A stretch of 36,304 bases of DNA, from the NCBI RefSeq assembly GCF_004403305.1, contig NZ_SOHE01000031.1, positions 1 through 36,304 of the forward strand, given 5' to 3'. Numbering within the stretch: the stretch's first letter is position 1; each line of letters begins with the position of its first letter. The notes under the pieces were generated by a model. The model did not search any database, was not told the DNA's origin, and worked only from the letters and a program-made list of their open reading frames with translations. A program made the translations under genes and the position numbers. The stretch is from Cryobacterium frigoriphilum. Its GTDB lineage: Bacteria > Actinomycetota > Actinomycetes > Actinomycetales > Microbacteriaceae. Positions 1-11,158 of the stretch are shown here, in pieces.

Positions 1-135
1 CCGGGTGAGTGCCGCGCCCGGGTGAGTGCCGCGCCCGGGTGAGTGCCGCGCCCGGGTGAGTGCCGCGCCCGGGTGAGTGCCGCGCCCGGGTGAGTGCCGT
101 GGCCGGAGGAGTGCGTGCCCGGGTGAGTGCCGTGC
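1..135. repeat. 17-bp tandem direct repeat at the left edge
   Basis: The unit CCGGGTGAGTGCCGCGC occurs five times without change from position 1 to 85. A sixth copy (86-102) differs in its last bases, a degenerate 16-bp copy follows (103-118), and another near-copy covers 119-135. Each junction creates CCCGGG. The unit length is not a multiple of three, so the array runs through all frames and is unlikely to be coding. It starts at the window edge and may extend further left. Confidence 0.9.
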
Positions 136-314
136 CCCTATGCGTGCCGCGACGCCCGGCGCGGCCGTGGTACCGCGGTACGAGGTTCCGCGTGCCGCAA
201 CGGTGCCCCGGGAGGACGCGCCGCAGCATCCGTCGCCCGTAGCGTGTGTTGTGGGGGCAATTTACGGCCCCACCCGACAACGTGGATGAGGCAACGGATG
301 ATGCAGGTCAACAA
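136..314. other. Leader region before the ABC exporter
   Basis: About 180 bases follow the repeat array with no convincing gene. Longer in-frame starts for the downstream ATPase exist at GTG 246 and GTG 282, but they would add residues unlike the family N-terminus. No clear terminator or strong promoter is visible. Confidence 0.4.
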
Positions 315-1277
315 GTGATTCAGGCACAGTCCCTGACCAAGCAGTACGGAAGCAAGACCGCGGTCGATTCAATCGACTTCACGGTGCAGCCCGGCAAGGT
401 GACCGGCCTGCTCGGCCCCAACGGTGCGGGCAAGTCCACGACGATGCGTATGGTCGTCGGGCTCGACCGGCCCACCAGCGGCTCCGTCATCGTGAACGGC
501 AAGCCGTACCGCGAGCACAAGGCGCCGCTGCGCGAAGTCGGCGTGCTGCTCGACGCGAAGGCCGTGCACACCGGCCGCAGCGCCTACAACCACCTGCTCG
601 CCCTCGCCGCGACACACGGCATCCCCGCGAGCCGGGTGCGCGAGGTCATCGAGCTCACCGGCCTGCAGTCCGTCGCCCGCAAACGCGTCGGCGGCTTCTC
701 GCTCGGCATGGGCCAGCGCCTCGGCATCGCCGTCGCGCTGCTCGGCGACCCGGCCACCCTCATTCTCGACGAGCCCGTCAACGGTCTCGACCCCGAAGGC
801 GTGCTCTGGGTGCGTCAGCTCACCCGCCGCCTTGCCGCCGAGGGCCGCACCGTCTTGCTCTCCTCGCACCTGATGAGCGAGATGGCGCTCACGGCCGATC
901 ACCTCATTGTGCTCGGCCGCGGCCGAGTCATCGCCGACGCCCCCGTCGACGACATCATCAACGCGTCCACCCGCGGCATGGTGCGGGTGCGCAGCCCGCG
1001 GGCCACCGAGCTCGCCGCACTCTTCGCTCGGCCGAATGTCACCGTCACCAGCGTCGAACGCGACGTTCTCGAGATCGTCGGCGTGACCGCCCCCGAGATC
1101 GGCGACGCAGCAGCGGGCGCCGGCCTGCCGCTGCACGAGCTGGCCTCGATCAACGGATCCCTCGAAGACGCCTACATGGCCCTCACCCAGGACGAGGTCG
1201 AATACCGCACCGGCGGCGGCACCGCCGACCCCTCACCCGAACGCACCGCCAGCGAGCTGCAGGAGGTAGCACGATGA
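315..1277 (+). CDS. ABC transporter ATP-binding protein (multidrug/antibiotic exporter type)
   Basis: This is the cytoplasmic ATPase subunit of an ABC-2 type exporter, 320 aa, normal for the family. Walker A (GPNGAGKST) is near residues 34-42. The signature region FSLGMGQRL follows, then Walker B with its catalytic glutamate (LILDEPVNGLDP) and the H-loop histidine (LLSSHLMSE). The last 80 residues form the usual C-terminal extension. GTG 315 is preferred because the protein then begins at the conserved VIQAQSLTKQYG segment and has an AGG-containing stretch eight bases upstream; GTG 246 and GTG 282 are alternatives. The gene overlaps the permease by four bases (ATGA), implying translational coupling. 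Drug or peptide export is likely but the substrate cannot be read from sequence. Confidence 0.93.
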   Translation: MIQAQSLTKQYGSKTAVDSIDFTVQPGKVTGLLGPNGAGKSTTMRMVVGLDRPTSGSVIVNGKPYREHKAPLREVGVLLDAKAVHTGRSAYNHLLALAATHGIPASRVREVIELTGLQSVARKRVGGFSLGMGQRLGIAVALLGDPATLILDEPVNGLDPEGVLWVRQLTRRLAAEGRTVLLSSHLMSEMALTADHLIVLGRGRVIADAPVDDIINASTRGMVRVRSPRATELAALFARPNVTVTSVERDVLEIVGVTAPEIGDAAAGAGLPLHELASINGSLEDAYMALTQDEVEYRTGGGTADPSPERTASELQEVAR

Positions 1278-2128
1278 GCACCCTCACCACCCCGAACCCA
1301 TCCCCGACGACGGATGCCGCCCCCGTCGCCCCGCGCCCGGCCACCGGTTCCGGCCTGAGCTTCGTCGGCATCCTGCGCTCCGAGTGGATCAAGCTGCGCA
1401 GCCTCCGATCCACGGTCTGGTCCTTCGCCCTGGTCATCGTCGTGTCCCTGGGCATGGCGCTGCTGATGTCGTCGACCGCGACCGGCAACAGCGGACTCGT
1501 GCTTGCGGACGACGACCAGATGGCCTTTATTCTGAGCGTCACCACCTTCGGCATCTTTTTCGGCCAGATGATCGTCGCCGTGCTCGGAGTCATCTCCGTG
1601 ACCGGCGAGTATTCCACCGGCATGATCAAGTCCACTCTCACCGCGGTGCCCCGGCGGCTGCCGGCCCTCGCGGCCAAGATGATCGTGATGTTCACGGCGA
1701 CCTTCATCGTCGGCGTCATCAGCACCGTGGGGTCCTTCTTGGTGGCGTCGCCGATCCTCGCCGGCAGTGACATCAGCGCCGACCTGACCGACCCCCTGCT
1801 GATGCAGGCGGTGTTCGGCGGAGCCCTCTACCTCGCCCTGATCGCCGTCTTCGCCCAGGGGCTCGGCACCATCCTGCGCAGCAGCGCCGGCGGCATCGCC
1901 CTGGCGCTCGGGATCCTGCTGGTGCTGCCCGTCGTGCTGTCGATGATTCCGGCCGAGTGGACCGCGGACCTCGGCCCGTACCTGATTTCCAACGCCGGCG
2001 CGGAAATCTTCTTCACCTCCGGCTACAGCGTGGTCGAGGAAGCGTGGCAGAACCTGCTCATCACCCTCGGTTGGGTCGCGGCCAGCCTCGGCCTCGCCGG
2101 GCTGCTGCTTAAGTCGCGCGACGCCTAA
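1274..2128 (+). CDS. ABC-2 type transporter permease
   Basis: This is the membrane partner of the preceding ATPase, 284 aa. A Pro/Ala/Thr-rich cytoplasmic N-terminus (about 35 residues) leads into LRSEWIKLRSLRSTVW, the coupling segment typical of ABC-2 permeases in actinobacteria. About six hydrophobic segments follow. The first is near residues 50-70, and the last ends at LLLKSRDA. The motif VTGEYSTGMIKSTLTAVPRR between the second and third segments is characteristic of the family. The start ATG lies inside the ATPase stop (ATGA) and is preceded by a strong GGAGG site. It is probably co-expressed with the two-component system downstream, a common actinobacterial arrangement for exporters induced by cell-envelope stress. 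Confidence 0.93.
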   Translation: MSTLTTPNPSPTTDAAPVAPRPATGSGLSFVGILRSEWIKLRSLRSTVWSFALVIVVSLGMALLMSSTATGNSGLVLADDDQMAFILSVTTFGIFFGQMIVAVLGVISVTGEYSTGMIKSTLTAVPRRLPALAAKMIVMFTATFIVGVISTVGSFLVASPILAGSDISADLTDPLLMQAVFGGALYLALIAVFAQGLGTILRSSAGGIALALGILLVLPVVLSMIPAEWTADLGPYLISNAGAEIFFTSGYSVVEEAWQNLLITLGWVAASLGLAGLLLKSRDA

Positions 2129-2152
2129 GGCCGCTGCACACGGGGCACCGCG

Positions 2153-2158
2153 TACAGT
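2153..2158 (+). promoter_or_regulatory. Candidate -10 box for leaderless expression of the histidine kinase
   Basis: TACAGT fits the actinobacterial TANNNT -10 pattern and ends six bases before ATG 2165. That is the spacing expected when transcription starts at the A of the start codon. No good Shine-Dalgarno site precedes the ATG. The -35 region is weak. Confidence 0.45.
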
Positions 2159-2164
2159 TTGCCT

Positions 2165-3499
2165 ATGAGCACGAGCAATTCCTCCCCCGGGGGCCACACG
2201 GCGCCCGGGGGAGAATTGCGTACAGATGCACAGCCGCAACTTCTACTGCCGACCCCGCCCGGCGTCGCCCGCCGGTTCTGGGCCCGGCACCCCTGGCTAA
2301 CGGATGTCGGCGTCGTGCTGTGTTATCTGCTGCCGCTGCTTCTGGTCACCGGGAGTCCGGGTGACCGGTCGGTACCGGAACTCGTCAACCAGGGCGTCGT
2401 CATCGTCGTCGTCAGCATTGCCCTGCTGTTTCGGCGCCATGCTCCGCTTCTCGTGCTCACCGTCTCCGCGGCCGGACTGTTCGTGTCCTACCCCGTTTTC
2501 AGCCCCGCCGACACGTTCCCGCTGCTCATCGCGCTGTACGCCGTGGCCGTCTACCGCGGGGCGGGCAGCGCGTGGATTGGATTCGGGGCATCCGCGGTCG
2601 CCGGATTTCTTGCCGCCGGCCTGCGCCCCGGTGAACTGGCCTGGATAGCCGTTGGTTCGCAATATGCGGTCACGATGCTTGCCGCCACCCTGATCGGGGT
2701 GAACGTCGGAAATCGAAAACGCTACGTCGGTGCCCTGCTCGACCTCGCCGCCCAGCTGGCCGCGGAGCGTGACCGGCAGGCCCGGCTCGCCCGCGTCGCC
2801 GAGCGGGCCCGCATCGCCCGCGAAATGCACGACGTCATCGCCCACAGCCTCTCCGTCATGGTTGCGCTCGCCGACGGATCCAGCGCCGTCGCCACGAGCG
2901 ATCCCGCACGGGCCCAGACCGCGATGCGCGAGGTCGCCACGACCGGCCGCGCTTCCCTGGCCGAAATGCGTCGCCTGCTCGGCGTGCTCACGCAGACCGA
3001 AATGCAGACCGAGCTGCAGACGGAGCTGCAGACCCAGACGCAGGCGTTGCGGCCGCAACCGGGCCTCGAGCAACTCGCCGAGCTGGTCGAAACGTATCGC
3101 GGGGCCGGCCTGCCGACCCGGCTCGAGATGGAGGGGGCCGGCCCCGACAATCCGGGGCTGCAGCTGGCCATCTACCGCGTCGTGCAGGAGTCTCTCACCA
3201 ACGCGCTGCGCTACGCCGCCCGGTCGACCCTCGTCACCGTGCGGGTGCGCATGCACAGCGACCGGGTCGAGATCGTCGTCTGCGACAACAGCGCCACCCC
3301 CTCGGCGCCGTCGTCGCAGGGGTCGGGCCGGGGGCTCATCGGCCTGCAGGAACGCGTCGCCCTCTACGGCGGCACGCTCGAGGCCGGACCACGCCCCGAC
3401 GGCGGCTGGCAGGTGCGTGCCACACTGAACGTCGACGCGGCACCGAACGACGCGGCACCGAATACCGAATCATTCATCGACCAGGGGGAGCCCAGATGA
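2165..3499 (+). CDS. Two-component sensor histidine kinase (NarL-partner, HisKA_3 type)
   Basis: This is a membrane sensor kinase of 444 aa. A hydrophobic N-terminal half with several membrane segments (roughly residues 45-180) is followed by a short coiled region and the dimerisation/phosphoacceptor box REMHDVIAHSLSVM, with the phospho-accepting histidine at about residue 222. The C-terminal HATPase domain shows the N-box ESLTNALRYA, and then VVCDNSA and GRGLIGLQERVALYGG. Residues 277-292 are a Gln/Thr/Glu repeat encoded by 12-bp tandem DNA, between the two catalytic domains. TTG 2159 could also start the same frame, but ATG 2165 sits correctly behind a -10-like box. The stop overlaps the response regulator start (ATGA). 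It likely senses the exporter substrate or envelope stress. Confidence 0.92.
   Translation: MSTSNSSPGGHTAPGGELRTDAQPQLLLPTPPGVARRFWARHPWLTDVGVVLCYLLPLLLVTGSPGDRSVPELVNQGVVIVVVSIALLFRRHAPLLVLTVSAAGLFVSYPVFSPADTFPLLIALYAVAVYRGAGSAWIGFGASAVAGFLAAGLRPGELAWIAVGSQYAVTMLAATLIGVNVGNRKRYVGALLDLAAQLAAERDRQARLARVAERARIAREMHDVIAHSLSVMVALADGSSAVATSDPARAQTAMREVATTGRASLAEMRRLLGVLTQTEMQTELQTELQTQTQALRPQPGLEQLAELVETYRGAGLPTRLEMEGAGPDNPGLQLAIYRVVQESLTNALRYAARSTLVTVRVRMHSDRVEIVVCDNSATPSAPSSQGSGRGLIGLQERVALYGGTLEAGPRPDGGWQVRATLNVDAAPNDAAPNTESFIDQGEPR
2993..3040 (+). repeat. 12-bp in-frame tandem repeat in the kinase gene
   Basis: Four near-copies of CAGACCGAGCTG encode QTEM-QTEL-QTEL-QTQT in the linker between the histidine phosphotransfer box and the ATPase domain. 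The period is a multiple of three, so copy-number change would lengthen or shorten the linker without breaking the frame. Confidence 0.8.
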
Positions 3500-4182
3500 C
3501 CGCGACAGACCCGGCACCGGCCGGCATCCGGGTGCTGCTCGTCGACGACCAACCGCTGCTGCGGATGGGCTTTCGCATGGTGCTCGACGCCGAAACCGAC
3601 CTGACCGTCGTCGGTGAGGCCGGTGACGGCGCGCAGGCGATCCGGCTGGCGCAGAGCCTCGAACCCGACGTGATCCTCATGGACGTGCGGATGCCCGGCA
3701 TGGACGGCATCGAGGCGACCCGGCAGATCGCCGCGGCGCGGTCGGCGAGCCGCATCATCATTCTCACGACCTTCGACCTCGACGAGTACGCCTTCGGCGG
3801 GTTGCGGGCCGGCGCGAGCGGTTTTCTGCTGAAGAATGCCGAGCCGAACGAACTCATCGCGGCGATCCGCACGGTCGCCGGCGGCGAAGCATCCGTTTCA
3901 CCCCGCGTCACCCGTCGCATGCTCGAGCTGTTCGGCGCGCAGCTGCCGTGCCGGGCGACGGATGCCGCCCCCGCGCCCGCAGACCGCCTCGTCGTGCTGA
4001 CCGAACGCGAACGCGAGGTGTTTCTCGCCATCGCCGAGGGCCTGTCCAACTCCGAACTGGCGGCCCGTCTCTTTCTCTCGGAGTCGACCGTCAAGACCCA
4101 CGTCGGTCGTATCCTGTTCAAACTCGACCTGCGTGACCGGGTGCAGGCTGTGATCCTCGCCTACGACCTCGGCCTCGCCTGA
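3496..4182 (+). CDS. NarL/LuxR-family response regulator
   Basis: This is a DNA-binding response regulator of 228 aa. The receiver domain has the acidic pair in VLLVDDQPLLR (Asp17/Asp18), the phospho-acceptor Asp at about residue 63 in LMDVRMPGMDG, the Thr in ILTTF and the Lys in GFLLKNAEP. A LuxR-type helix-turn-helix occupies roughly residues 168-225 (LTEREREVFLAIAEGLSNSE, then STVKTHVGRI). The start follows GGGGAG and overlaps the kinase stop, so the two are translationally coupled. It probably controls its own operon, including the upstream exporter. The last 22 bases overlap the end of the convergent oxidase gene. Confidence 0.95.
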   Translation: MTATDPAPAGIRVLLVDDQPLLRMGFRMVLDAETDLTVVGEAGDGAQAIRLAQSLEPDVILMDVRMPGMDGIEATRQIAAARSASRIIILTTFDLDEYAFGGLRAGASGFLLKNAEPNELIAAIRTVAGGEASVSPRVTRRMLELFGAQLPCRATDAAPAPADRLVVLTEREREVFLAIAEGLSNSELAARLFLSESTVKTHVGRILFKLDLRDRVQAVILAYDLGLA

Positions 4183-5369
4183 AGACCGAGATCGGCCTGA
4201 GCCACGATATGGCGGGCGATTTCGAGCGCGCTCGTCGCCGCCGGCGACGGTGCGTTCAGCACGTGAATCTGCCGTGGCGCGTGTTGAATCACGAAGTCGT
4301 CCGCGAGTGAGCCGTCGGGCAGAATCGCCTGGGCACGCACGCCGGCTCCGGCCCGCACGATGTCGGCGTGGGTCAGCTCGGGCACCAGCCGCGCCAGGCT
4401 CGACGCGAACAGCCGTTTCGACAGCGACCGGGCAATTTCCTGCCCGCCGGTCAGTACGTTCCGGCTCGCGAGTCTCAAGAATCCGGGATAGCTGACGGCG
4501 TCGAGGGTGTCGCGCACGTTGACCCGTCCCCACGAATACCCCTCTCGGGCGAGCGCGAGCACGGCGTTCGGCCCGGCGTGAACGGAACCGTCGATCATCC
4601 GGGTGAAGTGCACGCCCAGAAACGGCAGGTCGGGGTCGGGCACCGGGTAGATCAGGCCGCGCACCAGATCACGACGGTCGGCCACGAGTTCGTAGTATTC
4701 GCCGCGAAACGGCACGATGCGGGCCGCGGGCCGCAGCCCGGCCAGCAGCGCGATACGGTCGCTCTGCAGCCCGGCACAGTTGATCAGCAGGTCCGCCGTG
4801 ACCGACCCGGAATCGTGCACGACCGTCACCTGTCGATCGGTCACACGGATGTCCCTCGCGCAGGTTCCGAGCAGCAGCTCGGCCCCCTGCGCCTCGGCCA
4901 GCCGAGCGAGTGTCAGCGTCACGGCGGTGTAGTCGATGATGCCGGTCGACTCCACCCGCAGGGCTTCGACCGCGGCAACGTGCGGCTCGAATTCACGCGA
5001 TTCGGTGCCTGACACCAGCCGCGCCGCGATGCCGTTGGCCCTCGCTCGGTCGCTGAGCGCCCGCAACCGGGGAATTTCCCGGCTGGTGACGGCGACGATG
5101 AGCTTGCCGCAGCGCTCATGCGCGATACCGTTCTTCTCGGCGAACCGAAACATCGAGGCGTTGCCCGCCGTGCAGAGGGTTGCCTTGAGGGACCCCGGCT
5201 TGTAGTACGGGCCGGCATGGATCACCCCAGAGTTGTGACCGGTCTGGTGCGCGGCCCAGCGCGCCTCTTTCTCGAGTACCGTGACGCGCGCACCGAGACG
5301 GCTGAGTCGCTCGGCGACCGCCAACCCCACGATGCCGCCGCCAATGATTACCACGCGTGTAGATGACAT
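4161..5369 (-). CDS. lhgO: L-2-hydroxyglutarate oxidase (FAD-dependent)
   Basis: This is a DAO-family flavoenzyme of 402 aa that oxidises L-2-hydroxyglutarate to 2-oxoglutarate, a metabolite-repair reaction. The N-terminal Rossmann motif is VVIIGGGIVGLAVAERL. The family signature HNSGVIHAGPYYKPGSLKA lies near residues 45-63. INCAGLQSD and VHFTRMIDGSVHAGPNAVLA are further subfamily landmarks. The ATG start is well supported by GAGGAGAAA just upstream. The gene ends inside the response regulator on the opposite strand (22-bp tail-to-tail overlap) and is divergent from the peptidase gene, with a 65-bp gap. It belongs to neither the exporter module nor the EPS locus. A related dehydrogenase acting on another 2-hydroxyacid is the main alternative. 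Confidence 0.88.
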   Translation of the reverse strand: MSSTRVVIIGGGIVGLAVAERLSRLGARVTVLEKEARWAAHQTGHNSGVIHAGPYYKPGSLKATLCTAGNASMFRFAEKNGIAHERCGKLIVAVTSREIPRLRALSDRARANGIAARLVSGTESREFEPHVAAVEALRVESTGIIDYTAVTLTLARLAEAQGAELLLGTCARDIRVTDRQVTVVHDSGSVTADLLINCAGLQSDRIALLAGLRPAARIVPFRGEYYELVADRRDLVRGLIYPVPDPDLPFLGVHFTRMIDGSVHAGPNAVLALAREGYSWGRVNVRDTLDAVSYPGFLRLASRNVLTGGQEIARSLSKRLFASSLARLVPELTHADIVRAGAGVRAQAILPDGSLADDFVIQHAPRQIHVLNAPSPAATSALEIARHIVAQADLGLQARPRS

Positions 5370-5422
5370 TTTCTCCTCGTCGGCGGCCGGTCGCGCCGAG
5401 CCTAGCGGCAGACGTCAGTCGG

Positions 5423-5428
5423 TAGAGT
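5423..5428 (+). promoter_or_regulatory. Candidate -10 box for leaderless expression of the peptidase
   Basis: TAGAGT (TANNNT) ends exactly six bases before ATG 5435, the same spacing as at 2153-2164. No Shine-Dalgarno sequence is visible before the ATG. The -35 region is not recognisable. Confidence 0.45.
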
Positions 5429-5434
5429 GCTTGA

Positions 5435-6397
5435 ATGCGTACTTTTTACCCGGAAATCGAACCCTACGAAACCGGTCTGCTCGAGGTGGGCGACGGTCAG
5501 ACCCTGTACTGGGAGGCCTCGGGAAACCCCGAGGGCAAGCCAGCCGTCTACCTGCACGGCGGCCCGGGCGGGGCCTCGAGCGCGAGCCAGCGCCGGGTGT
5601 TCGACCCGGAGAAGTACCGCATCATCCTCTTCGACCAGCGCGGCTGCGGCCAGAGCACGCCGCACGCGAGCGACCCCGCGGCCGATCTGGCCGCCAACAC
5701 CACCTGGCACCTCGTCGCCGACCTGGAGACCCTGCGCGAGCACCTCGGCATCGACCGGTGGCTGGTCTGCGGCGGTTCCTGGGGCAGCTCGCTCGGCCTG
5801 GCCTACGCCCAGACCCACCCCGACAAGGTCACCGAGCTCATTGTGCGCGGCATCTTCACGCTGCGTCCCGTCGAACTCGACTGGTTCTACGAGGGTGGCG
5901 CGGCCGCCATCTACCCCGACCTCTGGGAGAGCTTCATCGCCCCGGTCCCGGTCGATGAGCGCGGTCACCTGATCGAGGCCTACAGCCGCCTGTTGAATGA
6001 TCCCGACCAGTTCGTGCGCGAGCGCGCGGGTGTGGCCTGGTCCACCTGGGAGTCCTCGACGATCACCCTGCTGCAGGAGCCGGACAAGATCGCGCACTTC
6101 ACCGAGCCGGCCTTCGCGGTGGCGTTCGCCCGCATCGAGAACCACTACTTCAGCAACAGGGGCTGGTTCGAACCGAACCAGCTGATTCGCGATGCCGGCA
6201 AACTCGCGGATATCCCGGGTGTCATCGTGCAGGGCCGTTACGACATGTGCACCCCGGCCTTCACAGCCTGGGAGCTGCACAAGAACTGGCCGGAGGCCGA
6301 GTTTCAGATGATCCCTGATGCGGGCCACGCCTTCGACCAGCCGGGCATTCTCGACGCGATCGTGACCGCGACGGATCGGTTCGCCGCCGCTGAATAG
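5435..6397 (+). CDS. pip: Proline iminopeptidase (alpha/beta hydrolase, S33)
   Basis: This is a cytoplasmic aminopeptidase of 320 aa that removes N-terminal proline from peptides. The oxyanion-hole motif HGGPGG is near residue 42. FDQRGCGQSTPH follows. The nucleophile elbow GGSWGSSLGLAYA places the catalytic serine at about residue 115. The acid is the Asp in GRYDMCTP (about 270) and the base is the His in DAGHAFDQ (about 298). Length and motifs match the classical prolyl iminopeptidase subfamily closely. The gene stands alone, divergent from the oxidase, with a likely leaderless start. Confidence 0.93.
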   Translation: MRTFYPEIEPYETGLLEVGDGQTLYWEASGNPEGKPAVYLHGGPGGASSASQRRVFDPEKYRIILFDQRGCGQSTPHASDPAADLAANTTWHLVADLETLREHLGIDRWLVCGGSWGSSLGLAYAQTHPDKVTELIVRGIFTLRPVELDWFYEGGAAAIYPDLWESFIAPVPVDERGHLIEAYSRLLNDPDQFVRERAGVAWSTWESSTITLLQEPDKIAHFTEPAFAVAFARIENHYFSNRGWFEPNQLIRDAGKLADIPGVIVQGRYDMCTPAFTAWELHKNWPEAEFQMIPDAGHAFDQPGILDAIVTATDRFAAAE

Positions 6398-6406
6398 AGC
6401 TCTGTC

Positions 6407-6424
6407 CCCCGCGTGAGCGCGGGG
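6407..6424 (+). terminator. GC-rich hairpin after the peptidase gene
   Basis: CCCCGCG and CGCGGGG form a perfect 7-bp stem around TGAG, ten bases after the stop codon. There is no T-tract, so termination is plausible but unproven, as is common in high-GC actinobacteria. Confidence 0.5.
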
Positions 6425-6441
6425 TAGGCCCTCTGGTCGAA

Positions 6442-6454
6442 CCCCATTTAGGGG
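6442..6454. promoter_or_regulatory. CCCC-N5-GGGG motif upstream of the secreted DUF4082 protein
   Basis: CCCCATTTAGGGG lies 37 bases before ATG 6492. A 12/13-identical copy (CCCCGTTTAGGGG) lies at 22076-22088 in the other control region next to a DUF4082 gene. It looks like a regulator-binding site; the regulator is unknown. Confidence 0.45.
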
Positions 6455-6491
6455 GGCGCGGCCGTTTGGGGCACATGGCACTCTGTGCTTC

Positions 6492-10001
<3,510 letters not shown>

Positions 10002-10025
10002 GGCGGGCCACGCGCGACCCGAACA

Positions 10026-10041
10026 CCGGCCGTGAGGCCGG
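10026..10041 (+). terminator. Short hairpin between the DUF4082 gene and the EPS operon
   Basis: CCGGCC and GGCCGG form a 6-bp stem around the tetraloop GTGA (GNRA type), 24 bases after the stop and 10 bases before ATG 10052. There is no T-tract. It could be a weak terminator or a 5-prime hairpin of the operon. Confidence 0.35.
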
Positions 10042-10051
10042 GCGACCAGAA

Positions 10052-11158
10052 ATGAGATCAACCGTGAATTCGAAGTTGAAAATCGCCGTGATCGGCGCCG
10101 GCTACTGGGGCCCGAACCTGGCCCGAAACTTCAGCGCGAGCCCGGAGTGGGACCTCGTGGCGATCTGCGATCTGGACCGCGAGCGGGCCCAGACACTCGC
10201 CGACCGGGCCGGCGGCAACCCCGCGGTGTTCACCGATGTCGGTGAGCTCCTGGCGCAGACCAACCTCGATGCCGTCGCGGTCGCCACGCCAGCCCGCACT
10301 CACAACGGGGTGGTGATGGCCGCCCTGCGAGCGGGCAAGCACGTTTTGGTCGAAAAGCCGCTCGCCGACACCCACGAGCGCGGGGTCGCGATGGTGCAGG
10401 AGGCGGCGGCTCGCGGACTCACCCTGATGGCCGATCACACCTACTGCTACACCCCCGCGGTGCTGAAGATTCGAGAGATCATCGCCGACGGAGCTCTCGG
10501 AGACCTGCTCTTCATCGACTCGGTACGCATCAACCTCGGCCTCGTGCAGCCCGACGTCGACGTGTTCTGGGACCTCGCCCCGCATGATCTCTCAATCATC
10601 GACTTCATCCTGCCCGGTGGGCTGCGCCCGTCGGTGGTGTCCGCCCACGGTGCCGATCCGCTCGGTTCCGGCAAGTCCTGCATCGGCTATCTGACCGTTC
10701 CCCTCGCGGGCAACGCCATTGCGCATGTGCACGTCAACTGGCTGAGTCCGACCAAGATTCGACGGATGGTCATTGGCGGAACGCTGCGCACCCTGGTCTG
10801 GGACGATCTGAACCCGCAGCAGCGGCTCAGCGTCTACGACCGCGGGGTCGACCTCACGCAGCAGAGCGTCGACGGCGTGGATCGCGCCTCCTCGATGGTC
10901 TCCTATCGGCTGGGTGACACCTGGTCTCCCGCCCTGCCGGAGCGTGAGGCCCTCGGGGTGATGGCGAGCGAATTCGCGGCGAGCATCCGGCAGGCCCGGC
11001 CGGCCCGCACCGACGGCGAGGCCGCCCTGCGCGTGCTCGCTGTGCTCGAGGCGGCGAGCCGCAGCCTGCTGATTTCCGGCGCCATGGCCGAGGTCGAGGT
11101 CACGCCGGTGCCGGCGGAAGCCGCATCGGTCGCCGCGTTGGTCGAGGCCCGTCGATGA
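10052..11158 (+). CDS. Gfo/Idh/MocA-family dehydrogenase, probable UDP-GlcNAc(A) 3-dehydrogenase
   Basis: This is an NAD-dependent sugar-nucleotide oxidoreductase of 368 aa. The Rossmann motif IAVIGAGYWGPNLARNF is at the N-terminus. The catalytic lysine is in VLVEKPLADTHERG (about residue 102). The substrate-domain histidine is in FWDLAPHDLSIIDF. The pattern resembles WlbA/WbpB and GnnA enzymes that oxidise C3 of UDP-GlcNAc or UDP-GlcNAcA so that an aminotransferase can install a 3-amino group. A suitable aminotransferase is encoded at 13932. GTG 10064 is an alternative start with a slightly better GAGATC site upstream. This is the first gene of a nine-gene operon; it overlaps the next by four bases (ATGA). 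The exact substrate is inferred from context. Confidence 0.85.
   Translation: MRSTVNSKLKIAVIGAGYWGPNLARNFSASPEWDLVAICDLDRERAQTLADRAGGNPAVFTDVGELLAQTNLDAVAVATPARTHNGVVMAALRAGKHVLVEKPLADTHERGVAMVQEAAARGLTLMADHTYCYTPAVLKIREIIADGALGDLLFIDSVRINLGLVQPDVDVFWDLAPHDLSIIDFILPGGLRPSVVSAHGADPLGSGKSCIGYLTVPLAGNAIAHVHVNWLSPTKIRRMVIGGTLRTLVWDDLNPQQRLSVYDRGVDLTQQSVDGVDRASSMVSYRLGDTWSPALPEREALGVMASEFAASIRQARPARTDGEAALRVLAVLEAASRSLLISGAMAEVEVTPVPAEAASVAALVEARR

Noticed and set aside
1..135. CRISPR-like array at the left edge, and likewise at 20360-20427
   Set aside because: The units are directly adjacent with no spacers, and no cas genes are present.
246..314. GTG 246 as start of the ABC ATPase
   Set aside because: It adds 23 residues unlike the family N-terminus; GTG 315 places the start at the conserved first strand.
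369..3256. Long open frames on the minus strand opposite the ABC and kinase genes (369-1136, 1172-2239, 2297-3256)
   Set aside because: They are shadows of strongly supported plus-strand genes in GC-rich DNA. Their translations are low-complexity (His/Asp/Gly/Arg-rich), without domains or ribosome sites.
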